Below, piece after piece: positions 1-10,989 of a stretch of 64,000 nt of DNA. Position numbers and translations under genes: made by a program. Under the pieces are notes generated by a model. It had not been told where the DNA came from. It ran no database searches and saw nothing but the letters and a program-made list of their open reading frames with translations. This DNA comes from Galaxea fascicularis (lineage: Eukaryota; Cnidaria; Anthozoa; Scleractinia; Euphylliidae), in the NCBI GenBank assembly GCA_948470475.1, contig OX419337.1, positions 1,941,641 to 2,005,640 of the forward strand, in the 5' to 3' direction. The number at the start of each line of letters is the position of its first letter. Positions within the stretch are counted from its first letter, which is position 1.

Positions 1-1060
1 TATGGGCCTTGAAACATGGCTCAAAATCCACACAAACATTCCCAATTTTGAGGCTGCATCCCCCAAAACCATATAAACTCTTAAAAAGATTATTCAGTTT
101 TCTGACAACTGTTACCTAGTCCTGTCATCCACCTACTATTTGGAAATAACTGAGGTACAAATCAATATGTTTGGCATTTTTTTAACAATATCACATATCG
201 GTGCTATGAATTTATTATCTTCCAGGCAATATGATCACAGAAATCGCAAAAAAAAAACAACAACAACAACAACAACAAAAACAAGGAGTTGTATGGTTTT
301 GGGGGATGCTGACACAAAATTTATTAGAGACATTTGTATGGATTTTGAACCACGTTTCAAGGTCCATAACTTGGTCTCTGTTCAACCTAAATTAAGAATC
401 AAACTTGGTCAAATGACCGATCTCAATGTTATCTTCCATGTATTAAAAATGGCGTCAGTTCCCTATGCAACTCCAAAATAGCCTATTGAAATTTATAGCA
501 GGCAACAGCCTCAGTCATGAAAATAACAGTACAGGCTGTATATGTACAGGTAATGCACTGAAATGGAATGCCACCTGAAAGCAGATATTCCCTTCCTTCC
601 TCCCTGAGTTCATGATAAGCTGCATCTTTACAGTCGGCTAATATACAGTATAGTCACAATCAAGATTTCCAACATCACATTATCGAACCCTTGAGGTTCC
701 TCTGTCAGAAAATACCATGAAACCTGTTTTGTAACTCAAACTAAATTAAAATTTTTTAAACTAAATTCAAAGTTCAAATAAGCAGTATTAACACGTGTAC
801 TCATGGAAACATGACATTACAGGGCTCTTTCCCTTTACACCTCATTGCATGGTTTTACAATGTGCATGCCATATTGAATGCTCAAAGGAGACAGTTTTCA
901 CAGGAAAAATCCTGGGTGAAAACTTGAATTGGAAGTCTGAAATAACTCACATAATTTGCAAATAAGGTTTCCAAGTCAGCTGGTATTATTTGTGAGTCAC
1001 TGCCAGCTTCTACCATCCTAAAACCTCCCTATGTATACTGACTACTCCTTAATTTACCCT
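1..1060. other. Non-coding, AT-rich flank
   Basis: No gene is supported here. An open frame at 140-481 contains a run of about eight CAA/AAC units at 257-281 and has no recognisable domain or flanking splice signals, so I treat it as chance. Confidence 0.5.
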
Positions 1061-1094
1061 TACTTTCATTGTCTGGACGTCGAGGTACGGCTTC

Positions 1095-1245
1095 AATGCA
1101 TGAAGCAAATCTCTGCCATGTATCTATTTTGCAAAAGCATATTGTTAGAATCATAAATCAAAATTTAATTTCCTTGCTCAAACAGACCCTATTTTTTAAA
1201 GGAACTTTAGTATTTCAAAATTTCATGATATCCATTTTATGCATT
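1095..1245 (+). pseudogene. Non-LTR retrotransposon reverse-transcriptase tail fragment
   Basis: The plus-strand translation contains the stretch LQKHIVRIINQ followed by LFFKGTLVFQNFMIS. This pattern (LQK.IVRII, then a phrase resembling L.ILKFHDI) is typical of the C-terminal thumb region of metazoan LINE reverse transcriptases. Only about 45 residues remain, the expected middle is degraded, and nothing upstream continues the polymerase. A dead fragment. Related fragments sit at 11.0-11.9, 22.2 and 36.9 kb. Confidence 0.5.
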
Positions 1246-1843
1246 CTTACAATAATCTGTTATCTGCTGTTTTCATATTAATCAAATCCATTCCTACAAC
1301 AGTAGCAACTGTGTACAACAGAGCTGTTGTCTAACAAACATTAAGAAATTCTGATTTTTTTTTTCAAGGACCAAATTCCTTTAATTCACTTGACAGAAGT
1401 CATCAACTCTAGTTTCTTATCCTTTTTTAAGAAAAAGCTGAAAAGTATACTTAAAAAATATCTATGCATAAGACTCAGTTACAAATAGCTTACTTTAAGG
1501 GGGCTGGAAAGGGTTTTTAGCTGCATGTGCACGTGCAATCTACACATGCGATAACTAAGATGCACGCATCAGCTGAATGAATCAAAATCAAGCACACTGG
1601 AAGTTAAATACTGCATAAAATCGCATGAACCGGAAATAAATTTTGCCAAAAACATTTGTTTTTAGCTCAAAATTTTGCTTGGTGACCTAACTTTATTTTT
1701 TGCATGTACACACCATTCACGATGACACTTTAAATATAAAAGTTTTGGGGAGAATTATCAAGTACTGAAAACAATAGTTCTGTAAGCCATGAAACACGTT
1801 TTTTTTAAATATCTTAAATTCCACTAGATAATTTTTTTTCATA

Positions 1844-2313
1844 CAGTAAACACCCGCATATAAGAACACATGGATTAAGAACATCAGGCTGAAATTTTGC
1901 AAATAAAGCACCATTTTTATAAGAACAAAATCAGCCTGGAAATGTAAAATGTTCTTATAAAATGGAGAAGGCATTAAAAAAAAGTACATAGCATGCCCTA
2001 GAACTACATGCCCTTCATGTTAGATGTATTTTCTTGTTCTGTTCACTAGTTAACAAGTGATAAGGCTTCTTTTGTTTTTGCAGGTTAATTGTTACAATGA
2101 TGTCATGATATTAATTAATTTTATATTCCCATTAAATATGCTTATTAAATCTCAAGCAATATTTTTTCCTTAGTTAGTTCTGAATTCCAACAACAAAATT
2201 TAAGAACAATTTAAGAACATCTTGAGGCTGATTTTTCACTAAATACCCAATAAATAAGAACCTGATCAGCCTGAGCTCCGAAATCATGTGTTCTTATATG
2301 CGGGTGTTTACTG
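1844..2313. mobile_element. TA-flanked MITE, copy A (about 470 bp)
   Basis: The ends are near-perfect inverted repeats of about 29 bp beginning CAGTAAACACCCGCATATAA, and each end is flanked by TA (1842-1843 and 2314-2315). That is the signature of a Tc1/mariner-type non-autonomous element. Sub-terminal segments ending in TTCTTATAA are also repeated inverted inside. No transposase frame is present. A second copy in the opposite orientation lies at 30711-31141 and shares most of the interior. Confidence 0.8.
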
Positions 2314-3469
2314 TACTGCCTGAAAAGTTAAAGAATTTAGGGAGCTTCCCAACAATTTAAGAAAATAATTAAAACGGTAGGTCACCGAATTAGTTTTTCA
2401 GATAAATTACAAAAACTGGCATTAAGAGGACCTTTTTGTGGACCTGGCACATTGCCATCATGGTAACAGATATGACATCATAAGCACCCTTAAAATATAG
2501 CCCGACAATAGAGTTCTAAGGAGACACATAGATTTGCTTACACCATTAAATATCCTTCTTTGTAATCTTTCACCGTTTCGCAAAACACAGCATCAACGAA
2601 AAACCTTTTAGAGCCTCCTTAAATTTAATCCACTTTAGTTTCTTTGCCATTTGTACTCCACCTGTTGCACCTATGCCTTCTTGCCACTTTCGTCTGAGTG
2701 TTATCTTTTGATACTCATTTTTTCCTGTTCCTTGTTTTGAATCTGTATTTCTTTTGTTCGGCAAACTCAATAAATCAAATAAACTAATAAATTGTCAGCA
2801 AACAAAGGAATCATACAAAGTACCGTACCTGTTCCATACACCGCAGCACAGGTATCCCTCAGAGCACTATGGTTACAATGTTTCATTAAATCCTCTGTCA
2901 GATGTAACTGAAGAAAGAACAGGAAAAAGAAGAGAGGATACTCTTAAGCTTCACCATTACTTTAAAGTACATGCTTACATGTAATACAGAGTAGAAAGGA
3001 TGACTGTGCTCTCTTGATAAGAAGTAAATCTCATTCATTTGTTTCCTTGTGTCTTTACCATCATGCTAACTGTTTAAAAACTGTACTGATGCACATGCAT
3101 ATATATTTGTCCTGAGTTAAAAAAAAAAACATACTTGCAAATTCTCCACTCAAACACACTAGCTTAACCTCAGAACTACTTTGCACTAGTCCTTTGTTAG
3201 GGCAAAATTAATAGCACCCCAATCCACCAGTCCTGAGAACTGACCTTTGGTGTTGTCAAAGATTTATGGAAATCCTTCTGAAAGGGTAGAGTCCTGGAAG
3301 ACATTGTTCTGGTTGCTATTTGGATGATACATCTACTGGATTGATACAAGATACAGCTTGGATGATTAAAGGTACAGGAAAGGTATCAGCATAGTGGCAA
3401 CAAACGTGTCACTTTACAATTCTTCTGTGTGGTAGCAGTCTACATAATTATTTTGATCTCACACACCCC

Positions 3470-3680
3470 AGCCGACCCATGCAGGATATAGATCACCACA
3501 CCGGGGACTATGTCCACTACTCAAGTTCTACTCTTTGTGAACAGTGTGTGAGTTCTTTAACGTCCCACAGATTATTAGGAACAAGTCAAACCGTTTGTAC
3601 ATGTAGATGTCGTTACAAAGGCAGCAGTTTCTCCTCAGTTATTTTTTTAAAGACCCTGAGTGTTGGTCTGTATGTATGTA
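3470..3680. repeat. Dispersed-repeat fragment
   Basis: The phrases CACCGGGGACTATGTCC, TTTAACGTCCCACAGATTA and AAAGACCCTGAGTGTTGGTC, in this order, resemble a dispersed repeat I associate with coral genomes. This is recognition from memory, not a search. The open frame across it (3479-3793) is therefore not called as a gene. Confidence 0.35.
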
Positions 3681-3812
3681 CTTTACACAATTGTTTCACG
3701 AAATATGCTCGTGAAAAAGAGCAAAAGAATCTCTATAATCACCTTAGGAATTATGCGAGACTGAAATACCCCAGTAGAAAGATCTGTCATTAAAAACATT
3801 TCCATTTGCAGC

Positions 3813-4209
3813 TGTGACCTGCTTTGGTCATCATCCCCATTATCTTGGATACATTGTGAATAATTATGTAAAACATGGAGACCAAGTGGTTGAGTTCATG
3901 GCACTACAACAAGCTGATTATCCTTTGCTATGGGCCGATGCTTGTTCTCAGAGGAAGGAAGCTTTAGGAAGGAGAACAACACAAAAATACAGGATTAAGG
4001 AGCAATTTAACCAATCGCTCTGCAAGTGCATTTTACACTCTGAACCATTTTTCCGCTGTCCTCTGCAAAAGAACATGGATAGTAATTTAGTCCCTGGACG
4101 GTTCACCAGACTTTTCCAAGTTCAACAAATTTCAACAATTGTGAATAGCTTAAGGAAAACGAGAAGTTATAATTATTTCTTTGCTAAAAGAACACAAACG
4201 TTCCTGTAA
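3813..4209 (+). CDS. Hypothetical coding segment or relic
   Basis: A frame of about 130 codons follows a good splice-acceptor-like sequence (TTTCCATTTGCAG, ending 3810) and runs to a stop at 4209. The first 65 residues look protein-like (TCFGHHPHYLGYIVNNY, then VVEFMALQQADYPLLWADA); the remainder is low quality and basic. I do not recognise a family, and no neighbouring plus-strand exon joins to it. It could be an exon of an unknown gene, a retrotransposon remnant or chance. Confidence 0.2.
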
Positions 4210-4471
4210 GACTTATGACGTCACCAGAAAGTTATTAGAGATCAATAAGGGAATGAGGCAATATCATAGCTCATTTGGGCTAAAAATAAGCCATCAAAGC
4301 CTTCTCAATAACTTGCACGTGACTATATCAACATGAGCTGGCATGCCAAAACGAATCTGTAATATTTGATTTTTTGTGTGTGAAAGGTCACCATTTCCTG
4401 GAAATAAAAACTAAGCTTATTACATTTTTTCTTTCTGTTTCAAAACTTTGAGGCTAAGGATCTGTTTAGGT

Positions 4472-4636
4472 AGCAAGGCTGTGCTCTAAGAAAAGTAGTT
4501 GGGCACCCAAACCTCTAAACCCTTGAAATCCAGGGTGCCCAGCATATAAGTTTGGTGCAAAAACTAATATTTCCTGGTCGCCCAATGGCAAAAGTCGCCA
4601 GGGGTGACCAGGTGCCGCTAGAGCACAGCCCTGGGT
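4472..4636. repeat. Short inverted-repeat element
   Basis: The left end AAGGCTGTGCTCTAAG matches the reverse complement of the right end (CTAGAGCACAGCCCTG), and GGGCACCC-type words recur inside. About 160 bp, no coding capacity. Similar GGGC(A/T)CCC and CAACTACTTTTG words at 33.8-33.9 kb suggest a related fragment there. Confidence 0.5.
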
Positions 4637-4689
4637 AGTCAATTACTTTTAACATTGGTCAGAATTGAGTAAGCTTGCATAACTGCTTA

Positions 4690-4982
4690 CCTCTCCAAAG
4701 ATCGAAGAAGCAACATAAATAAAATCATGGCACCCTGACATGAGTTTACCCTCCGGTATTTTTTGCTCAATCATATAGATCAGTGGGCAATTAATAGGAA
4801 TCCAGGTTGGCAGGGTGTAGCCAAATAATAAAGAATTCATTTAAAAGCTCCTTCAACAGATCAAATATGGCCTTGTAAGCAGCCACCATGGTCAAAGAAG
4901 AGATACAAGTAGCCCTGGGAACTAGGTTTGGGAGGATTTGCACGGTAAGAATGATGAGGGTGTCTCCCGCATTGATGGTCAT
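4690..4982 (-). pseudogene. Possible exon pair or frameshifted relic, minus strand
   Basis: Two minus-strand frames abut. One (from 4982) reads a hydrophobic stretch including GDTLIILTVQILPNLVPRA; the other (from about 4840) reads PTWIPINCPLIYMIEQKIP and SGCHDFIYVASSIFGE, ending exactly at a consensus donor (GAGAG|GTAAGC, near 4690). Both look protein-like, but they are in different frames with no splice site between them. This could be one exon broken by a frameshift, or two exons with an intron I cannot see. It may belong to the gene starting at 8910. Family not recognised. Confidence 0.25.
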
Positions 4983-4999
4983 TCATACTAATAATGAAA

Positions 5000-6500
5000 T
5001 GGAGTACAAGTAGGTATTGATTTCACCACTTTCTGTCTTAAACAGGGTATCACTACATGTACATAACCCAATGGCTTCAACAGGACAAGCTTAGATGTTT
5101 GTTTATAGAAGCCTGACCACAAGCTGCCAGTTATTGATGGGCTTCCCTTGACTTTGATAATTACATCCTATTGCACTACAAAAAAGATAAGTGGTAACTG
5201 CAAAACACTCATATAGAATTCTGTCTTAGATGGGATAGAGAGGTCAGGGGGGGGGGACTGACAACAAAATGGGGGAGGGAGAATGTTATCTTTAAGTAAA
5301 AATAAATATAATAAATTTCAGAGGAGGGCAATTCACTTTGGGAGGTTAGGAGGTATTTTCTATGACTAAAAAGCTCCATTAAGCCACTGTTTAATTTCAG
5401 ATCTCATCAGTGCAGGCATTAAGAGACAGTCAAACCTGTCACAATTTGTCACACAGTCAAGTTGAAGATTTTAAGCTGCCTATAACAGTATTTTTCAGTT
5501 TCCATTATACTTTGGCATTTTTGTAAACATTGTATGTTTTTTATGTGGGAAATGTTTATGTACTATTAATAATGACTACATTCATTGATATGATTACAAG
5601 TCTCAATAATATTGAAAACATTAAACATGGAAGCTTGATAGAGTCTTTATGTTATGTTAAGTAAGTTCTTGGTTTCTGTAATAAGGAAAGAGCTACATGA
5701 TCATAGAAATACCTGTTACAGTCAATGTCCATGATGTGCGACTAGTAGTTTTAAAATTTGAATGAAGTTTTGACATTTACATGTCAGTTTAAACATAATG
5801 CCAGTGAGCTTTCAGAGAAGCCGTGAAAGTTTCCCTTGCTTAATTGACAAAACAGAAAATGAGATGAGTTTTTCTACACGTTGGAGGATGAAGTATTTTT
5901 TTCAAACTCACAGATGATTTTCATTATTAAGTATTGAATTTTTAATTCAGTCAAGGAAATGTGATTAGAGATCATTGACAAAAAATGCTGGTCTTCCTTG
6001 ATGGAGATTGGCTGTAAAAAAAATTATTGATATAATTATGCATATTCATAGTTCAGATGTGGAGAGCAATGGCTTGAGGGCTTTTGCTACGGAAGAGTGG
6101 ACAGCTGATTACAGACAAGCAGTTTATTAAAATATCTTGCAAGCACAATTCAGTAGCTGGGTTGACAAGAGCAATCATGATCAGGTCTCACTGTTTTTCT
6201 CTCTTTCTTTTTTGTCATATGTTCATATCATTCTAATTTAATGTAAAAGAGTGGAACTTGCATTACTGAGTTGTAATTAGTAGTGTCATTTGTTCCATTT
6301 TTTTAAGGGTTAAAAATAATAAAAGTCTTTAAATTGTGAAAAAAAATTACTAATCATTGAATCTGTTCAAAGTAATTCCAGTTAAAAACTCTATTCTTGA
6401 TCACGTATTTGTTGAGAAGAGTTACATCAACATTCTTTTATTAATTATTTACCGACTTTCTCAGCTTGGAATAAAAGAGGCTTGATAACAAAATACCACA
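5000..6500. other. Non-coding stretch
   Basis: AT-rich sequence with a short G-run near 5249. I see no open frame above chance, no splice-flanked exon and no clear repeat boundaries. Confidence 0.4.
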
Positions 6501-7089
6501 CTTACTCTGAGCTGGAGTTCCTTGAAAGTTGTTCTTGGTCCCTGACATGAAGTTGTTCCCCTCTGCTGCAGTGAAATCTATGAAAAATTATGAATACCGG
6601 TAATTAGGATTAGGAGACAAAGAGAATCGAACCTAGGTGAACATTAAGAATCACAGGAAATGTGGTTATTTGGTTATCTGGGTGATGGTATGGTTTTTGG
6701 TTGGATGAATTAAGAAACTTGTTGTGTTTTCTGTTCAGTAACTCAACTATTAAATATAAAACAGTCACAGCCATGAGACTTTCTACTACAAGTCAGGCAA
6801 TGGAAGTCAGTTAAATGAAGTCAGTCACGAGTCACCAAGTCTGTTCAGTACACTTGGACAACATTCACTGAACCTGATTTATTGTTAAACGTAGCATGTC
6901 TTGGAGCAAGAGGCCAATCATTGCTTTAAAAGCAATGATGTTAGTTAATTTCAGAGATAACCAACAGAGAAATGGGTAATCAACACATTTTAATTCTGGT
7001 GTCAAGTTATACAAGAAACCATAGGGGACGGGTGCTTTTTGTCAGGAATAAATAAATTAATTTCTGATCCTTCATCACCCTAATGCTAA

Positions 7090-7425
7090 AGTGAACACAT
7101 TAAAAGGGCAGGCAGACAAGAGATGGTCCATAGGGTATTTGGCAGAATGTTGTGAGGTATGCACTCCTCTGCTGGGGAGATGGCATGTGCTTTAGAGAGT
7201 TGTACTGTAGACAGTCACACAATGCTCTTGCATTCTTGATTAACTTGTATTTTTAGCTAATGCCTAAACCCTAACCCTAAAACAAACAAATTAAAGGGGC
7301 AGACAGGAGATGGTCTGAAGGGTATTTGGCAGGATGGTGTGAGGTATGTACCCCTTTGTTTAACGGGGAGGTGGCACGTGCTTTAGAGAGTTGCACTATA
7401 GCCAGTCACACAATATTCTTGCAGT
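7090..7425. repeat. Diverged tandem duplication, period about 190 bp
   Basis: The segment GAGATGGTC...AGGGTATTTGGCAG...GGTATG...TGCTTTAGAGAGTTG...CAGTCACACAAT occurs at about 7118-7225 and again at about 7305-7412 in the same order, with scattered substitutions. Between the copies lies CCTAAACCCTAACCCTAA, too short to be telomeric. Confidence 0.7.
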
Positions 7426-7704
7426 TTACAGACATCCATGTGATGGTGATGGTATATTTTTAGCGTGGCAAATAAGTCAAAGGTGAAGCCTTCATAATAT
7501 AAATTATTAGTGACATAACAAAGGATACCCAAAATGAAAGCAACACTGCAAAGTATTACATGACTGTTGTGCCATACATCTTTGTGATGAATTTGTGAAG
7601 CTGTTGTAACAAGTGAATAACAAGGTCTCTAACTACGCAATGCACAAATCACACAAATCAGGTTGTACATGTACCTTCAGTAAAATACATGAGTGCACTT
7701 GTAC

Positions 7705-8910
7705 CTATGGTTTTCTTCTATGAAATCTTCAACTAGCGCGTCTTCCTGTCTGTTAACTCAAAATTAATTGACATTGTGAAAACAGTGCCCCAAGCCAATT
7801 GAACTCTATTACAAATCTGGCCCCGGTTGCTCAAAGGCTGGATAGTGCTATCCACCGGATAAATATCTATCCAGCGGATAGTGCAATTAGCTTTCCCATT
7901 ACTTAACCGCTGGATAGTGATTTATCTGGCCCCGGTTGTTCAAACGTTGGATAGCACTATCCACCGGATAAATCACTATCCAGCGGATAAGTAATGGGAA
8001 AGCTAATTCCACCATCCACTGGATAGATATTTATCCGGTGGATAGCGTTAACCAGCCTTTGAACAACCGGGGCCTGGTGGATAGCGCTATCCAGCGTTTG
8101 AACAACCGGGGCCTGCACCATGATTTTATAACTCATATAATTACAGGGTTGTCACTAAGTTATGAGTCAATCATTGCTTTGAGCTACACTAAACATATTT
8201 TTTTTGTGCGATTTCAACCTGAAAACGTTCTTACATGTAATTATCTTACATGGTATAGTACATTACAATAAAATAATCAATGCAGACCTAACAAGGAAAC
8301 CGACCAAAGTGCACTGTTGGTTGTACATGTGTGTGCTATCAAGTTGCTTGTTATATGCTTGTGTGGCTTACTCTGATGTGGTATGTTCTTAACACATTCT
8401 TAAAATTTCGGTTCAACTCAGCCTCGACATTCTTATAAAAAAGAGAGCTTAATACACCAACAAATAATTATTTTGTTCCAATGACTGAAATGGACCTCAC
8501 GACGAACATGAAATTGTAGACTGTTTCAGGAGGAGTCCAATGCATAACTAATGATTTAAGCCTACAAACTTTAAATATACTGCACCAAACATAAGCATCA
8601 GTAGAATATTCACTCATATTCACAAAGTGACGAACAGCGTCAAGCAGCATTGACCCAAAACGTTGCTTGGGAGTTATTGTAGGTTCGCACTCACCATCTT
8701 CGCCGGGTGGCAGCCAAGCTCGCGTTTCCATCGATAGCATCATTTTTCTGTTGTAATTTCCTTTTAAAAGTACCTTAACGAAAAGAAGATGGTTGCTAAA
8801 CTGAAGAAATGCGATAAAAAATATAGGTAGCGGTGCTCGTTCAAGACAAACCACCCATTTTTCATCTGACAGGGCACGATGTCGAGGTTGTTTGCCATGT
8901 CGTCCGCCAT
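7705..8910 (-). CDS. 5' exons of an unidentified gene
   Basis: Exon 1 (8774-8910) starts at ATG 8910 and encodes a 45-residue segment beginning MADDMANNLDIVPCQMKNGW, then a hydrophobic helix (YLYFLSHFFSLATIFFSL), a possible membrane anchor. It ends at AAG|GTACTT in phase 2. Exon 2 (7705-7749) begins after GTTAACAG, completes the split codon in frame and encodes QEDALVEDFIEENH before ATAG|GTACAA, again phase 2. A third candidate lies at 6506-6577 (acceptor TTCATAG, donor GTAAGT), but it is open in all three frames. Later exons and the 3' end are not identified. The matching phase of exons 1 and 2 is the main support. Function unknown. Confidence 0.45.
7821..8114. mobile_element. Nested fold-back element with GGCCCCGGTTG ends
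   Basis: The unit GGCCCCGGTTG(T/C)TCAAA with GGATAG(T/C)(G/A)CTATCCA(C/G)CGGATAA appears in several orientations. The stretch 7821-7929 is nearly the reverse complement of 7965-8073, giving a stem of about 105 bp, and 7930-8073 also folds on itself. A further CAACCGGGGCC end sits at 8104-8114. No coding capacity. The arrangement looks like one fold-back MITE with a second end inserted or duplicated. Confidence 0.75.
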
Positions 8911-9105
8911 GTTTTAAATGTGCGCGCGTCAGCATGCTCATGACGTAAACTATTCCTAATAAGGGATCTTCAGGGGCTACGGGAGTGGGGTGGGGAGGAG
9001 AACAAAATTAAATTCATGCAATTCATGGTCCGTCCTGAGGCATCCTGAGGGTGCGGACTTGGCAGGCTGTTGTTCAATTGCTACTGAATTGCTAGGGCGG
9101 CAGGC

Positions 9106-9767
9106 TTAGAGACGGACCATTAGAAAAGTGATGGGGGCAAGGGGGGGGGGGGGGGGCGGCGGTGAGGAAAAAATAAAAAAAAATTATGTAAGGGAAAATG
9201 CCGAGAAAAAAATTCAAGCAAAGAAGAAGGTAAAGAAAAAAAATTCATGGAGAAGGAAGGTCCAATTGTGACTTTTATTTAATAATTATATAATATTTGC
9301 CAGTGTCTATTCTATTCTTGGATTGACATTTTGGAGTGGAGGCCACTACAGAGGGGCTGTGTTGGTTAATGGAGTATGGCATCATTATGATGGGCTGTGG
9401 GAAAGGAATTCCAGAGGGCAGGGACTGCGAAAATGAACAGGGAAGCCGTCCACTCCAAGTGGCTTCCTCCTCTCTCACTGTGTGTACATTTTCGAAAAGA
9501 TTTTGCATTAAAAAGTGGCCTTTATCCTTTGATCTGTTGTGAGTGTAGAATAATTTATAAATCACAAAAACATAGATAATGAATCAAGATTTCACGGTTA
9601 AAAAAAAAGCAATATTTGTTTAAAAAAAAAAATTCGTGCAGGGGGTTTCACCCGGAAAAAAAATTCCTGCACAAGCAGTGCGCAAAAAAAAAAAAAAAAA
9701 AAAAAAAATTCGTACCAGCTGAAAATCCCCCCCCCCCCCATCACTTTTCTAATGGTCCGTCCCTAAC
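9106..9767. mobile_element. Inverted-repeat element with poly-G/poly-C arms
   Basis: The left end TTAGAGACGGACCATTAGAA AAGTGATGGGGG is mirrored by CCCCCATCACTTTTCTAATG GTCCGTCCCTAA on the right; G-runs (from about 9141) and C-runs (about 9727-9739) follow the arms. The interior contains A-rich tracts and short frames that I do not call. The same GAGACGGACCATTA word occurs at 60001-60017, so the end sequence is a repeat family. Confidence 0.7.
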
Positions 9768-9769
9768 AA

Positions 9770-10980
9770 CTCTTGCCTATGGACTTGAAATCTGCTTCCA
9801 GCGAACGTCTTCAGGTGTTTCGTGGACGACCTCTCTTTCGCCTCCCTTGGGATTTCCAGGTCAAAGCTTGCCTGGTGATGGTACAAGGTAAGGCTTCCGT
9901 AGGGTATGGCCAAGCCATTTCCATTCCCTTCTCCGGATAGCTTCCTCCACTGAAGTTTACCCAGATCTCTGTCGTAATGGTCAACACTGGGTCTTTAAAC
10001 AACATCCTACATGAACGCCTCCAGATAGAATTTAATTCGTATAATTTTTGGCGCAAAAATATGGGTGTGACGTAATGATTCACAGCCTATCCCTAATTCC
10101 CTGGCATTTTGTTGAAGTAATAGAGAGTTTAAGAATGACGTTTACGGGAGATGGTAAAGGGCAAACGGCAAAGAGTACCTCTGATTTTTTTTCTTTTCTT
10201 GTAATCCTTAAATAAGTCACACAAAAATAGAAAAATGTCTCCTACTATTCACCGCAAATTGAACCACCCCCACTCTACTGTGCAAACAGTTTTTAGCGAT
10301 ACAGTAACTAAATGCTCTGTGTTTATATCATTTCGCTCGCTATATGCGCATAACCGTACTTCAACGACTTCCGTTTCCATACAAAGCCCGTATCGAGTGA
10401 GAACTTGTGCTGCTCATCGATTTTACGATTTTTCGATGTTCTCATTTTCGGTGGCTGAGTCTTCTTTAAACTTATATCTTTTAATTTAGACCTTAATTAA
10501 AGAGGAACAGAATTTAAAAGTTAGCCGCGAGCGTACCTTATTTTGCATAATGTTTGCAGCCCAACGAGCGATCGAGCGCCCCCATTTTCCCATTATACTT
10601 ATGGTAGCTCGTGTTGCGCATGCGCAATTCACGAGTTAAAAAACTACAAACACTGTAGAATTGAACTCTTCATTCTTCAATACGGAGGGCGGTACAGGTT
10701 TGTGGCGTAAAACGAACGCAGTTAATTACCGCTCTTAGAGTGAAGGATATCAAAATACTTCAAAAGTATTTTGAATGCGAGCTCGAGACATTCAGAGGTC
10801 CTTTATTTAAAAAAAAAATCGGCACTTCGAAGCTTTCTTAGCCATGCAAAAAATGGAAACTGCGAGACAGCTTTGTGAAAAATTGAGAATGCGAGACGTA
10901 CATAACAGCTACTAAACGAGTCTGCGAACCACCGGCGTTAAATTCGACGACAATCTTGCGAGACCCACGGTTTTTGAAAG
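9770..10980. other. Non-coding stretch
   Basis: Mixed unique sequence. Short frames at 9811-10083 (-) and 10235-10489 (+) have no recognisable motifs and no supporting splice sites. CpG content rises around 10.5-10.7 kb and again near 10.9 kb, which might mark a promoter, but no adjacent first exon was found. Confidence 0.35.
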
Positions 10981-10989
10981 ACCATTTGC

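Noticed and set aside
2570..2770. 66-codon minus-strand frame (KNEYQKITLRRKWQEGIGAT)
   Set aside because: Looks coding-like, but has no supported splice partners and no recognised family; could be a 3' exon of the gene at 8.9 kb, too weak to list.
3479..3793. 104-codon open frame
   Set aside because: Overlaps sequence that looks like a dispersed repeat and carries no protein features.
7262..7281. Telomere-like CCTAAACCCTAACCCTAA
   Set aside because: Only two to three units, inside a duplicated interspersed segment; not a telomere or interstitial array.
8468..8941. 157-codon minus-strand open frame
   Set aside because: A different frame in the same DNA gives a spliced first exon with an in-phase partner; this frame has no motifs and crosses the likely intron.
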